Shown here: positions 23,390 to 35,400 of the stretch, one piece after another
Layout of the letters: the number at the start of each line of letters is the position of its first letter
Position numbering within the stretch: the stretch's first letter is position 1
Source of the DNA: Phytophthora sp. 'mugwort'
Lineage: Eukaryota; Oomycota; Peronosporomycetes; Peronosporales; Peronosporaceae
Reading direction: 5' to 3'
Assembly: GCA_033558025.1 (NCBI GenBank)
Contig: JAUCEF010000006.1
Coordinates: 1,798,001-1,862,000, forward strand
DNA: 64,000 nucleotides
Notes under the pieces: generated by a model
Told to the model about the DNA's origin: nothing
What the model saw: only the letters and a program-made list of their open reading frames with translations
Databases searched by the model: none
Position numbers and translations under genes: made by a program

Positions 23390-24480
23390 CCCTCCCGCGC
23401 TGCGACTTGTGTTTGCGCAGAAGGCTCTAACGGGTCTTTAAGTACACCAGCTTCACCCCGCGCGAGTTCGACAACCTGTGGAGAAGCATTAAAAGTTACG
23501 ACGTTCAGCATTGAAACGTTGATCGTGGCAAGAAGTGCTCAAGCTCAGCAAATAATGTGTTTATTATGAGCGTGTGAGTTCTAAAGCACCCTGGCAAATG
23601 GGACACCGTTGTACACGTCTGTCACATGCTGCTCGCTACATTTCAGAAAATGGTACGCCGATTTCTCGCTGTGGTGGGGGTAACACTTGTACGACGTCTT
23701 CGTGGACGGAATGACCGAAAAGGCAATGATGTCGAACATCATGCTGAGCAACAAGCCGTTCAAGTACTTCCCGTGCACTAGATTTGCGACGGACGTGACT
23801 TTCCAGCATGCCAATCGGCAAGGGAAAAATCAATGAAGTCATCTCTTACTTCAGCGGCAAGAACCATTTGTACAGTTAGGTCGAAGTGTCTGTCCTGCCG
23901 TCGGGTCTGGCCTTAACTGCACGCTAGAGGCAGCGTATCGGATTTCGCTATGTTCCACCAACATGACGCTTTTGACGTGACCGCGCTTAAGAAGCGCCAG
24001 GACGAGCTGCGGCTGCTTGACGACGACCTTATGGCTGACATCTATTCGAGCGACTGGGATGTGATTACTGACAAAGGTTGCCAAGCCTCCGCGTTGACTT
24101 CCGCGCCATCCACGCTACGCCAAGGGTGTCTTCAGCCGCCGACGCTAGAGGACGCGCTCCAGAACGACCGGATCTTGCACAACAATACATTAGTAGATAG
24201 CTACTTCGGACGTCACTAGACGTTGTTGGCCGTGTACGCCGACAAGTGGCGCTGGAGCGAGAACTCTTACGACTTGTTCTTCCGCATGTGCTTTGCGCTC
24301 ACCAACGCGCACGTACGTCTCTGCCCTCTCCGGGTCGAAGAAGGCAATGATATCGCCGCTACGAGGCTCGCCTTCGTGCTATCGGACAATCCGCATCGGA
24401 GTGCGATGCAAAGAAGTGCAGAGCGTACAGGGAGAACCGCCTGCACGTTTAGCTATGAGCAACCGCACCCGCGGCGATGA
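23390..24480 (+). pseudogene. Harbinger-like (DDE_Tnp_4 type) transposase relic
   Basis: Frames in order: KYTSFTPREFDNLWRSIKSY (~23440-23500), a part like VLKHPGKWDTV (~23580-23612), then 23950-24219 with SSDWDVITDKGCQA (the third catalytic Asp region) and TLVDSYFGRH. After a stop, 24223-24480 continues with YADKWRWSENSYDLFFRMCF and ALTNAHVRLCPLR. This order (DKGY, N.i.vENyFGR, W.v...kyrw, cfALTN.H....PLR) is typical of the DDE_Tnp_4 superfamily. Stops interrupt it. Confidence 0.72.
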
Positions 24481-24785
24481 CTCTTTGGGTCGAGCAGACC
24501 CGACGAGGAGATGCAGCTGTAATGGCTACAAGCCTTGTGCAACGGCTGCGTCGGTGATTCGGCGAGTTCAGTGGTCTTTTCGCGCGCTGACAGTGTATTA
24601 GGAAGTATGGCATGAACAACAAGTAGTAGTTGCAAGCATGTGCTGTCGCGTCTTATCATGCGTCGTACGTACCTCTCTGTGATCATAGCCCTATACTGAT
24701 TTTGAAAGTTTTGTTTCACTCATTTAAGTACGAAAGCGCTTGCACCCAGTCATTATAGCTTGCGTTTATTACGCAAGTCAAGCTG

Positions 24786-27266
24786 ATGGCAGAGGAAGCT
24801 GTGACGCCCGACGCTGCGGCGTTCGTGGGGGCCCTGTACCGGAAGGTGCTGCTTTCTGTGAAAGCGTCGAACGCGATTCCGTCCGAGGATGATGGCTTCC
24901 ACTTCCACTCGAAGTTTAGCGCCGAGTTCGCGGCGCGCTCCAAGCGTTCAGGAGCCAAAGCCGAAGCGCTCGTGCGGCTCCTGACCAAGCGCCGACGCGC
25001 CGACGCGGACGCAGATCACGCGGACAGCAGCGATGAGGAAGAGACGCAGGATCTTTTCGACGGTCCGGAGCCGAACGCACGCGTCACAGACTACGCCGAC
25101 ATGCTGCTGGATGAGGCGACCATGCACCTCGCGCGTTTTGTGCGCGGCGAGACGACGGCGACCGCTGAGGACTCGAAGCTCCAGCCTCTGGAGAACAAGC
25201 CGCAGGTATTTGAGAAGAACAAAAAGGCCAAGAAGGGGGAGGAGGCGGAGAAGAAGATGGCTCGAGGAGCGCAAGACAAGCCGCAAGACAGGTTTGACGA
25301 GAAAATCGACAATTCGGACGCGCCCTTTGTGTCGAAACTGCGTGAGAAGGTGCACGCACTGAATGATAGAGTTGCAGCTGCGGCGATAGAGGATGAGGAC
25401 GACGAGATGGCTCCACGGAATCCGTACTACCCCGAGATTAAGGGACTCAAGTACGCGCAGTGGCAGGTGGAGGCGTCCGAAGAGCCGTATGAGATGGTGG
25501 GGCTCGACAAGTCATCGTATTTGTGGGTGGATACGGAAGAAAAGCTTGTGCAGATGATGAAGTCGCTGCTGGCGGCCGAAGCACGCGTGATTGCGGTGGA
25601 TTTGGAGCACCACAGCTACAGAACGTACATGGGACTTACGTGCCTGATGCAGATTTCGACAGCTCGCGAAGACTTTCTAATTGACACACTCGCACTTCGT
25701 GGAAAGCTGCAAGCGCTGAACCAGGTCTTCTGCGACCCGCAGAAGGTCAAGGTGCTGCACGGTAGTGACATGGATATCTTATGGCTGCAACGCGATCTCG
25801 GGCTGTACATTGTCAACCTCTTCGACACGGGTCGTGCGGCGCGGCTCCTACAGTACCCGCGCTTTTCTTTGGCGTACATGCTCAAGCGTCACTGCAATAT
25901 TGACGCCGACAAGCAGTATCAGCTCGCAGACTGGCGTACCCGTCCACTCGACAAGAACATGGTGAAGTACGCGCGTGAAGATACGCGCTACCTTTTGTTT
26001 ATCTACGACCGTCTCAAGAAGGAATTGCTGCAGTCTGGGGCAAAGTCTCGTGAGAGTCTGCTATTCCAGGCATTACAGAACTCTAACAAGCTTTGCTTGC
26101 AGGTGTATGAGAAACCCCAGCCCACAGAGGAGGACGCTCTTGCCGTTAGTGAAAAGCTTAAGGGAACTGTTAACATCCGTGATCTGTCCGAGCTTCAGAA
26201 GCGTGTGGTCGTGGCTCTTTACCTGTGGCGCGACCGCATCGCTCGTCAAGAAGACGAATCAGTGGCCTATGTGATGCCAAATCATGTGCTCATGAAGCTT
26301 ACCAAGCACCTGCCCGTGCGATCTGACGAGTTGTTCCGTGCTTGCCACCCAGTGCCGCTGCTTATTCGTAAGCATGCACTTCAGATTACAAAAATTGTTG
26401 TCACGGAGAAGGCAAAGCTTGCCGAGGAAGAGGCCAAGACACATCAAGAACCTGCTGTCACTGCCAAGCCGGCCAGAAAGACATGGAACGAGGATGGGGA
26501 GGAGCAGACAATTGCTTCGTCAAGTCTGAAGCGCATAGGACGTGCCGAGTATACTCCGTGGAAGAGAGGCGAGCGCAAGGCTGGCGTCACGAATGCTGAT
26601 GCCGCTTCGACTGGATCTTTCTCGTCCAGCGAGATCAAATCGATGGCTCTGGGAATCAACGTTTCCGAGACTATCGCCGAGTCGGAAACAGCAGTCACGC
26701 TACTTGACAAGGTGAACGCTATGGTTGCTAGCACAACGTTTGTAATTGCAGAGAGCGAGCCAATCGAGACCCCCACCAAGCCGTCGTCTTTATTGACGGT
26801 TCCTAACAAGGAGAAGAGTGACGATGAGACCAAGTCGAATATACCTCAGTCCATTTCGGAGGCCTACCACATGTCGAACCGATCGAAGCGGCGAAAAACC
26901 ACGGCTGAGGACATGGCCTCGGCCTCTCAGGTTAAGAACCGTGCACAGGCGTTCATACAAAAGGTTGACGGCGATGAGAGCAAGGCCGCCGAGGCAGAAG
27001 ACGAGAACGGCTTCAGGAGCTTCGACTACGCTGCGGCCAGTTCTCAGATTACAGGAGCCAAATTCCAGCTGAAGGAGGAGGAGGACGAAGGCCGGCATAC
27101 CCGTAACGGCGGCCGTGGAGGCCGAGGTGGACGCAACAACAAAAAGCAGGCAGGCTATAACCCGTTTGTGGCCATGAGTGGCAAGGGCAAGAAGGACCCA
27201 AACGAGCCCAAGGCCGCGCGAGTCAAGAAGATGCACCACATGCCGAGGAGTGCCACGTTCAGGTAG
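24786..27266 (+). CDS. RRP6: Exosome 3'-5' exonuclease RRP6 (EXOSC10)
   Basis: Nuclear exosome-associated ribonuclease that trims and degrades rRNA, snRNA and other RNAs. Single exon, 826 residues. A PMC2NT-like helical N-terminus is followed by an acidic/basic linker. The DEDD-Y exonuclease domain (~255-420) has VDLEHH (Asp272, Glu274), SDMDILWLQRD (Asp330) and YAREDTRYL (Tyr395, Asp399), so all catalytic residues are present. An HRDC domain follows (~470-550; LWRDRIARQEDESVAYVMPN), matching the usual RRP6 order. The C-terminal third is charged and ends with a short RGG-like tract (GGRGGRGGRNNKK) and basic residues, suited to RNA binding and nuclear import. Confidence 0.95.
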   Translation: MAEEAVTPDAAAFVGALYRKVLLSVKASNAIPSEDDGFHFHSKFSAEFAARSKRSGAKAEALVRLLTKRRRADADADHADSSDEEETQDLFDGPEPNARVTDYADMLLDEATMHLARFVRGETTATAEDSKLQPLENKPQVFEKNKKAKKGEEAEKKMARGAQDKPQDRFDEKIDNSDAPFVSKLREKVHALNDRVAAAAIEDEDDEMAPRNPYYPEIKGLKYAQWQVEASEEPYEMVGLDKSSYLWVDTEEKLVQMMKSLLAAEARVIAVDLEHHSYRTYMGLTCLMQISTAREDFLIDTLALRGKLQALNQVFCDPQKVKVLHGSDMDILWLQRDLGLYIVNLFDTGRAARLLQYPRFSLAYMLKRHCNIDADKQYQLADWRTRPLDKNMVKYAREDTRYLLFIYDRLKKELLQSGAKSRESLLFQALQNSNKLCLQVYEKPQPTEEDALAVSEKLKGTVNIRDLSELQKRVVVALYLWRDRIARQEDESVAYVMPNHVLMKLTKHLPVRSDELFRACHPVPLLIRKHALQITKIVVTEKAKLAEEEAKTHQEPAVTAKPARKTWNEDGEEQTIASSSLKRIGRAEYTPWKRGERKAGVTNADAASTGSFSSSEIKSMALGINVSETIAESETAVTLLDKVNAMVASTTFVIAESEPIETPTKPSSLLTVPNKEKSDDETKSNIPQSISEAYHMSNRSKRRKTTAEDMASASQVKNRAQAFIQKVDGDESKAAEAEDENGFRSFDYAAASSQITGAKFQLKEEEDEGRHTRNGGRGGRGGRNNKKQAGYNPFVAMSGKGKKDPNEPKAARVKKMHHMPRSATFR

Positions 27267-27476
27267 ATGTCATGTAACTGATCAACGGTACTACTGGCCA
27301 TTCTACAATAGATAGACCCAGTCAATCAATATACACATGCTGTCACCACAGAATATTTATCATGCTCTTGTCCGGAAAATATGTCACTTCCTCGTAGGTT
27401 ACAGATCAACTCTTTGGTAAACAACTTGTTATGAGACAGTTTCACCCGGACAGAAGGTCATAGTAATGTTTTAGCG

Positions 27477-27483
27477 CCATTTT
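27477..27483 (+). promoter_or_regulatory. Possible oomycete initiator (Inr) element
   Basis: CCATTTT matches the oomycete Inr consensus YCAYTYY and sits 34 bp before the start codon at 27518, a usual distance. Inferred from consensus only. Confidence 0.3.
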
Positions 27484-27517
27484 GGAAAACGGACCAAGCA
27501 GCCGACGCGATCTCTCG

Positions 27518-29719
27518 ATGGCTCGTAGCGACGCGCTCAAGCGTGTCTCGCCCACGTCGTTCGAGTCTGACAGAGGGGATGGCGCCACTAAGAAGATTAA
27601 GACCTCGGTGGACGTGGCCAGCGAGGCGGCGACCCAGGTGCGCAGCGGGCCGCTCGAGGAGGACGGGTGCTCCACCGAGGCAGGGGAAGACGGTTTTACG
27701 TCCACTTTGTCTGTCAGTAACAATACGAACCATGAACAAGAAGAAGAAAAACAAGGTTCGCACTGATAGAGCCCTGTCTCCGCTATATTTTTACGCACTC
27801 GCGATCGTCGTAAGCTTCGTGGTTATTGCTTTGCTGATTTTTTATTTAACGATCTTGTAGACGTGGAAATGGCGGCTGCCGAGGCTTTAGAGAGCCATGA
27901 TACGAATGAGACCAAGACAGCTGCTAAGAGTAATGATGTAGTCAAGTCACCGGTCAAGAAGCCAGCCAAGAAGCGCGCGAAACCTGCTGGAAAAGCCGTT
28001 GTTAACGGTAAGACACAGACCAAGGCCAAGGTCTCGGGGAAGTCCAAGGCTAAGGCCAAGCCCAAGGCTAAGCCTAGGGCCAAAGCGGCACCGAAACGGA
28101 AGATACGGACTCAGGCGGACAAGGTAAAGGAGAACGCGCCGCTCGCTTCGCCGTTTTTTGTTGAGACGGGAGCGGAGTGGAACAATACGAACATCGACTT
28201 TGACGAGCTAGATACGCTGAGGTCGCAGTGGGAACTGCCTGCTGCCTGCCACATTCTGTGGCTGCTGCAGAGTCCTCTGACGCTTCGCTTTTCCAACACA
28301 CTGCTCGAGTATGAGGCGGCGCTACTAAAGCCCGAGGAGAGCCCCGTGCTGGAAGACGTGTTCACGAAGCTGTTGCTGAAGAAAAGCGAGCGAGCTTGCC
28401 TGAGCGCTGGTATTGGGCTTAAGTACGAATGGTGGAACAAACAGCTGCGTATTTACTATCTGGACATGTACGACAAGTGGTACGCGCTGCTGCGCAAGGC
28501 TGGCGAGCGATTACCGGAAACGTTTTCGCAGGATGAGGACGATGACGATAGTAGTGTATTGGACAGCAAGACCGACGAGCAAGTGGATATGGAACTCACA
28601 GACGATGAGTGGCTGACACTCGATATCCTGAAGGCTCGTCTTGAAACACTCGGCATGGTTTGCCCGCTGAAGGTGCAGTATTTTTATCCCGTTCTTGGAT
28701 AATGCCGGTGGCTATACGATACTAACTTTGAATTTTGGTATGAAACATTACAGCACCAGTCATTTGCTGACCTGTCGATCCAGCTGCGGTGCAAGATTCT
28801 CCTCAACTTGTGTGAGGCCGTTGTGGACGACCCAGCCAACACGTAAGTAATATTTCAATTATTATATTACTGAAATTCTGTTAGATTTTTTCCTCACTGT
28901 GATAACAGTGAATATATGCGTCAGATGGAAGACGACGATCTACGCGTGGAGCCGCTGGGCAATGACCGCGCTGGAAACTTGTATTACTTTTTCCCGCAAT
29001 TCTATGAAGAGCGGCGACTGTACAAATTAGATCCGGAAACACAGCAATGGGCACTCTGGGTGAAGGGAGATGACGCGTTCCGCTCGATGCTTAAAGCGAT
29101 GAAGGAAGTTCGTGGGCGTAAAATTCGCGGCGAGCAAGAACTCCTGGATCATCTGGATGTGATCGTAGAGCAGATCGAAGACGAGGACGAAGCGCGCGCT
29201 CGGCAGCTGGAGAAGGCCAACCGCCTCGCTATCCTCGAGGCGATTCCGCGCAAGCGTTCGCTGCGTCTTCAGGTGAAGCAGCTGGAGAAGATGGAAAAGC
29301 ACCAGGAGGAGCTGGAACACCAGAGAGAGCTGTCCACAGAAGAGATAGCAGAACTGAAGCGCGCCGAGTTGCTGAAAAAAGTTGAGCGCGAAGCTGAGAA
29401 AGAGACGCGCGACGCCGAGCGTGAAGCACGCCGCTTGCACCGCGAACAGGTAGAGCGGGAGGAGGCTCAGGTTGAACGCGAGAGACGTCGGTTGCGCCGA
29501 ATTGAGAAGGAAAAGGAGGACGAGAGGCTCGAGCTGCTAGCCCAGGAGGAACGCAGACTCCAGGAGGAAGCACGCGAGGTACGTGCTCGCCAGCGGCATG
29601 GACCCGAGGACTGGCAACAAGTAGAGCCAGAGGAGGACCAGAGCGCAGTGAGAGAAGCAGCAGTAGCAACAACCGCAACACCGGCCGCTGGACATGTGTC
29701 AGCTCCTGCAGTGCCTTAA
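27518..29719 (+). CDS. CECR2/RSF1-like chromatin-remodelling factor
   Basis: Four exons in phase: 27518-27755 (or -27716), 27861-28672, 28754-28841, 28908-29719, giving about 637-649 residues. After a nuclear, Lys/Ala/Pro-rich leader (histone H1-like KAKPKAKPRAKAAPKRK) comes a DDT-like helical region (QWELPAACHILWLL..., LEDVFTKLLLKK), then LLNLCEAVVDDPA and EDDDLRVEPLGNDRAGNLYY. These match the LCDxR...DxLRVxPLGxDxxGxxYWYF pattern of CECR2/RSF1/BAZ (WHIM) proteins, which are accessory subunits of ISWI remodellers. The C-terminus is a long Glu/Arg coiled coil. No bromodomain or PHD finger is present. The first donor site is ambiguous (27717 GTAACA or 27756 GTTCGC). Confidence 0.75.
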
Positions 29720-31028
29720 ATCGCCTCGACGGCCTCGGTTCACCCACCGCACGAGAAAATAATTCGCATTTGTCGGTAATCAAACAATAGAGATTATGGC
29801 TCCACAGCGAGTGACATTATGGATACTCACGCCGTGACAATCACCATCTTTTTGTGCAAAATGGAAGTTGAGAGCTCCGAGTCTTGGCGATGAAACGCAA
29901 CATCATTGGGTAGCACTGTTACCATGGAATATTTCAGTCCATGATCTTTATGTCATTTTACAATTTGAAGGCCATGAATTGAATAGCCCTCATGCAGAGC
30001 CCTGTAATATCTAGTGTGCATGAAACAGAACACATCCGCTTCGGTGCTGTTCATTGCTTTGTTTTTGAGCGGACTCATGTTGACGCCTGGAAATCGAGCT
30101 AAATGCATTGTCATGGCCGCCAAGCTGCCCACCGACCAGCTCCGCTTCGCATGTTGAACGGCATCAATAGTTCAGGCTGGTCGGGCGTCCTGCGCGTGCA
30201 ACGAAGCCGACTGCAAGAGACCATGTTGGCCGCGCTTTTGTACCCATCCATCAGAGGCGGCGTTGCGTCGTACAGAAGCTGCATTACTATCGGGCCGTGT
30301 GACGGCGCGTTGATCAATCGAAGCGGGATTCTCTCCAATTGTCCGACGTGCTGCACACCCTCAACTTGAGGGTGTTAGCTCGCCCTACACCATACCACCG
30401 CAAGGTGCCAGCCCGTTGACGTGCATGAGTGGCGGCGAGCTCCGCACTATGCACCAACACTAACTTATACTATCCGGATAGTAGTACTGTACTACGTATC
30501 CATGTATATCAAAACTATTAATAGGGTGTACGTGTACTGGATTACCATGCATTTTGTGGCTCGCTCACCGTCAGATATACCCGTGTACCCGCCCGACAAA
30601 GGCGCATGAACAACCCGCTTTTTCTGCGGATGCGACTAGTTGAGCATACGGAGCAACTTGCACTTGAAGGCAAGTGTTGGCCTGCCCCCCTGCTGTCGGG
30701 GTACGATTTGTTGGAACTTCCTATCTGTGCATCAACCCATCGCCACCTCCATAAGCTTTGCATCCCCACCCAAGGCTGGATAGTCTCCTTTAATAATACC
30801 CTCTGTACACAGAATCTTCGAAGTGAGTGGCTGAGTCCGGCGCCTTCAAGAGATTCCTGCGACAACTATTCCAGGAAAGCCAAAAGCAGATGTTACGGGT
30901 CTAGTTTTTGTCATAATGAACCCAAGTATCTCACAAAGTGCAGGTTGCATTGTCCGCGCCGCCAAATTTCTCACTCGGCAAAAATCTTGGAAGCCACCGC
31001 ATTGGATTGAAGGGACACAACAACACGC
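29720..31028. other. Intergenic region before the kinase
   Basis: No recognised gene. A plus-strand frame of 134 codons (30606-31010) lacks family resemblance, and another at 30103-30369 has none either. Confidence 0.4.
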
Positions 31029-32207
31029 ATGCTCAAGCAGCAGTACGAACCGCTGGGGACACTTGCGCCTGCGCTTTTCGGTAGCGTGCAGAAGTGGCGC
31101 CACACGCCCTCGGGCGAGTGCGTGGCTGTCAAGCGCATGGAGCTGCGCTTCGCGGCGCGCAAGCGCTCCAAGAGCTCGGAGCGCGCCGTGGAAGAGGACC
31201 TCTTCATGGAGATTAAGACAAATCTGCGCGTGCAGGCGCTGGGCGGTCATCCCAACGTGCTACCGCTCCGCGACTGCATCATGGAGGACGAGGCCGTGTT
31301 GCTCGTGCTCAAGTTCTGCGAGCGCGGCGAGCTGCTCGATGTGCTCAACACGCAGCGGGCGGTTGGCCGGCAGGTCGACACGCTTCGCTACTTCGCGCAA
31401 ATCCTGCGCGGCGCTGCCTTCCTGCACGACAATGACATTGCGCACCGCGACCTGTCTCTAGAGAACGTGCTGGTGGACGAGCGCGACTGCTGCCAGATCA
31501 CGGACTTCGGTCTGGCAACGCAGTGCATAGGCAACATGACGGTGAGACCCGTGGGCAAACTTAGGTATATGGCCCCGGAAGTTAGTGCAGCGATAGTGTA
31601 TGAAGAGGGCCACCAGAAGGAGTATGACCCCAAGGTAGCGGATGTGTGGGCGCTCGGAGTGATGCTGTATGCCATGGTGGCGGCCCGGTATCCATTCCGT
31701 GAACCGCTGCGTCGAGATGATCGGTTCAGGTTGCTGGAGGATTTTGGAGTAGAGTACTTGCTCGAGAAGGACGAGGTGGATGTGGAGGAACAAGTGGTGA
31801 ATCTATTGAAGAAGCTGTTGGTCGTTGACCCGGTCAAGCGCTCCACATTGCCAGCGCTCAAGTCGCACCCGGCGCTGCTTGCTGTGGAGGGTAGTGAGAC
31901 GCGCCCTGCGTGCCCGACGGGGTCCATGGCGAAGGTTGGGGAGGAGCAGCCGGAAGACTTAGTGGCGCAGGTGACTGTACGGCAGCGCGCGCGGTCTCTT
32001 GGTCGCTTTAACGGAAAAGGGTCGCTAGCGTCGGTGAGTCCCAACGCACCTCTGTCAGAGGCGGAAAGAAACAAGCACGCGCTTGCTTCTTCGGCAATCA
32101 AAACAACAGCTATGGGCTCTGCTCCTGTGACCGGCAACAATGGTCCCATGAATCAATGTACTGGTGGCAGACTGCTGCGCAAGTGCTTTGCTACTGCGCG
32201 CGCGTAA
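31029..32207 (+). CDS. Serine/threonine protein kinase with degenerate glycine loop
   Basis: Single exon, 392 residues. VAVKRM (Lys35), HRDLSLENVL (Asp141), DFGLA (Asp159) and MAPEV are all present, and the C-lobe has DVWALGVMLYAMVAARYPF. Catalytic residues are therefore intact. The glycine-rich loop is unusual: LGTLAPALFGSV lacks the first two glycines of GxGxxG. The last ~90 residues after the kinase domain are basic/Ser-rich and end in RLLRKCFATARA, with no known domain. The HRDLSLEN version of the catalytic loop is common in oomycete kinases. Partner and pathway unknown. Confidence 0.88.
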   Translation: MLKQQYEPLGTLAPALFGSVQKWRHTPSGECVAVKRMELRFAARKRSKSSERAVEEDLFMEIKTNLRVQALGGHPNVLPLRDCIMEDEAVLLVLKFCERGELLDVLNTQRAVGRQVDTLRYFAQILRGAAFLHDNDIAHRDLSLENVLVDERDCCQITDFGLATQCIGNMTVRPVGKLRYMAPEVSAAIVYEEGHQKEYDPKVADVWALGVMLYAMVAARYPFREPLRRDDRFRLLEDFGVEYLLEKDEVDVEEQVVNLLKKLLVVDPVKRSTLPALKSHPALLAVEGSETRPACPTGSMAKVGEEQPEDLVAQVTVRQRARSLGRFNGKGSLASVSPNAPLSEAERNKHALASSAIKTTAMGSAPVTGNNGPMNQCTGGRLLRKCFATARA

Positions 32208-32440
32208 AACGAGCTAGCACACGCGTATATTATCTATAAGGCGGGGTTTTCGCGCGGATGGCGCCCACCGTGCTCTAACCTATTACTGCTGTATTATTAA
32301 CAACAAGAAAGATCTTTATCAACAACCGTTTGACAAGTGACACTTTGTGATCAGTGCAGATGGCGCGAGTATGACGTCAGCGAATACCATGGCAAAGTAA
32401 ACCTTTTCAAGACCCTCCTGTACATTATGTGCATGTGTAC

Positions 32441-35400
32441 TTACGCTACTGTCTTCTCAGCCGTTGGTGACTCCGCCATACACTGCTCGCTGAAGGAGGC
32501 ACTGACGGCTGGCCATAGGTCGTCGCACTTATCTCCGTTATTCTTGTGCACGCTTTTCAACGTTTCCTGTAGTGTACTAATCCAGTGCTCAAGAGAGGGC
32601 ACAACATTTGCTGCTTCGGTTCTAATGGATTTCGTAGCCTTGACTCGAGTGCTCTCAAGCAAATGAACGAGTTGGCCAGCTTGGTAGAATACTGCGCGCT
32701 CGAAGAACTCCATGTCACGCAGTGTATCACACATGGTGTCCACATACGCGTCGACGAAATCGGCAGCAGGCCCGTTCTGCAACCAGTGTGTCCGCTCGAG
32801 AGCAAATGCAACGCTCTCTGCTGACAGCAAGGAAACGAGAGAGAAGAGGTTGCGCCAGCGGCTCAGCATTTCCCTTTTAGGTGGTAGCTGGTCTTCATCC
32901 GCCTTTTTGCCTCGTCGTCGCTTCTTTCCGTGCGTCTGCTCAGTTGCTTCCACTTCGTTGCGAAAGTCAAGCATTAGTCGAGCGAGCCAGGTGAAAATTA
33001 AATTAAGCGGCTTTGGTGGAGTGAAGAATTCCGATGGCTGCAAGTCGCGCAGATCATCCTTCTTCTTCAAGCGCTTCGCTGCCTTTTCTACCAGTAATGA
33101 TGTTTCATCGTTCACGTGGGCGCATTCAGCCATCACCAGGACCTTTGAGTACACCTCCACCAAACGAATGAACCCGAGCGAGTTCGCCTTGTACGCTTTC
33201 TTAGCTTCGTCCGCATCGAACTCGAGAATTGGCTCGATACATTTAATCAGCACCTCAACGATAGGCTGCAGCAAAGTCTTGAGGCCCTTGACAGTTGGTA
33301 GCTGAACGATGTACTCGACCGTACTAAGTACTACGATGGGGTTCAGCTCCGACTTCTTGGTCTTCTTTTGCTTTAAGCGGGATGCATCAGAGCGGAACTT
33401 GTTCTTTCTCCATTGATCAAGGAACTTTGCCAACTTCGAAGCCAAGAACGGGAGCTGGTCCCATTGCACCATACAATCAACCATCGACTCCAAGAGCTTC
33501 CTGTTGGAGTTCTCGTTCATCTTCATTAGGTTTTCCACCAGGCTCTCGAGCAATATACCCTCGGACAAATCACCCAGGTAGCCGATGATTCTCCAGATGG
33601 AACTGAGGGCTTCTTGATCGTACGGACGGTCTTCACTGTAAGCAACAAGTAGCGCTTCGAGTGATTCGACGTTCAGTTGCTCGCGCAGGAAGCTCTTGCA
33701 TTCAGAGTAGCGAGCGTCTCCTAGCACCTTGACATGAACACTCTTGAGAAGATTACCGATAACTTCCAGTACGACAACCTGTCCCACCACGCTAAAGCCT
33801 TCCTCCTCCTCCTCCTCCTCCTCATCGTCGTCATCCTCAGACTCCTGGGGCTGCTTCAAGCGCCGCGAAACGAAGTTTAGAGAACAGCGAAGCAAGAGGG
33901 CAGCCAGTTTGCACACTGAGCCGACAGACACGTGCTCAACCACGTTGGCGTAAAACACCATAGCAGCCTCTGGGTTCTTCCTCACTAGAGCAAGACACCG
34001 AGCCACTTGCGAAGATCCACCGACACTCTGAGGGAAGTACGAGTTCAAGAAGAGGGAAACGAGCTGTTTGCATGCCAAAGGGCTGTCATGGTCCATGACC
34101 ATGCGGCAAAGCAAGTCGTTCACTGGTACAACGTCATAGAAGTGCAAATTCCGAATGCTCTTAATTCGGACCAACAGCGCACCAAATTCCGCACGGACTT
34201 TCTCGTTCCGATCATTGATTAGAGGCGCAAGCTGTACCCGTAGCATGCATAACGACAAATTAGTTCAGCGCACCATATGCCACATTGAATTATGCAGGCT
34301 TACCATAGGAAGGAGCGGCTTCAGAATCGAGTGCGAGTTATGGTTGTCCAATATAAATTGGATGCCTTCGAACACTGCTGCGCGAACACTGCTAGAGGAC
34401 ACGTCATTCACTAGGTCCACCACAAGCTTCGAGATGAAGCACCGAATCGTCTCAGCTGGAAGCAGCTCCCAGTAGACAGACAGCACCTTTGACACGCCTT
34501 CAATTGCTGCCACTCGCAACGCAGGGTGGGAGTCACCGAGAAGCTCCTCGAACGTGTCGAACTGCTTCTGGAGAATCAGGTCCATCATTTCGTTGTTGGA
34601 TGATGGGTCACGGAGCGGGAAATTGTCAAACAGCAAAATAGTCGCTTGGCGCCGGACCGAATCGTTGGGAGCCTTTACACCACGCCACAGAATGGGGCTG
34701 CAGATACGGTAAAGCGTATCGTCAACACCAGGGTGTCGCTTGTTCTCGAAAAAAATCTGCAGCACTGTACGAACGGCATTGAACAAAGATGTGCTCCCTG
34801 CATGGACCGCGTCACGAACGTATCTCTGAATGCATTCTTCCTCGATCTTCTCTCTGAAAGTGCCCTTACTGCCAACCCATGCCTACAAGCACCAACACTG
34901 CGGGTTAGCCATTATAATTGTACAGGTCATTTTATCATCCTGAGGTGACGCCCCACCTTAAAGTAGATGCTGCCGTACTTGACGAGGATCGAGTTGCGCT
35001 GGTTTGGGATCTGGTTCCTAATCGTCTCGTTAATGTCCTCGACAAAGGGCACGTGTAGTGTGAACAAGAAGCTCAAGAACGGCACAGCATCGGGCGATCT
35101 AAAAAACGTCGGCTGAATAAAGCAGCGCAGTAGGATATCCCTCAACAATCCACTGCTGTCGTCGTCAAAATCCAGCAATGGCAGTGCGTCCTTAATCGCA
35201 AACAACCTACGAATTGGGTGTTTCTTTGAGTTGAAATTGCCCGTCGCAGGAGATTCATAGCTGCGCACAATCAAGTACGGCAGCAGCTGAGTCACGAGCG
35301 AGTGCGCTCGTCCACAAAAGTTGTGCTTCCAGCACGCCTCACAGAGCAATGATATGGCTTCTTGCGTGGCCACGACTTGGTCTGTATCTCCTCTCAGTCG

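Noticed and set aside
30606..31010. 134-codon frame upstream of the kinase
   Set aside because: No family content and it ends just before the kinase ATG in another frame; likely chance.
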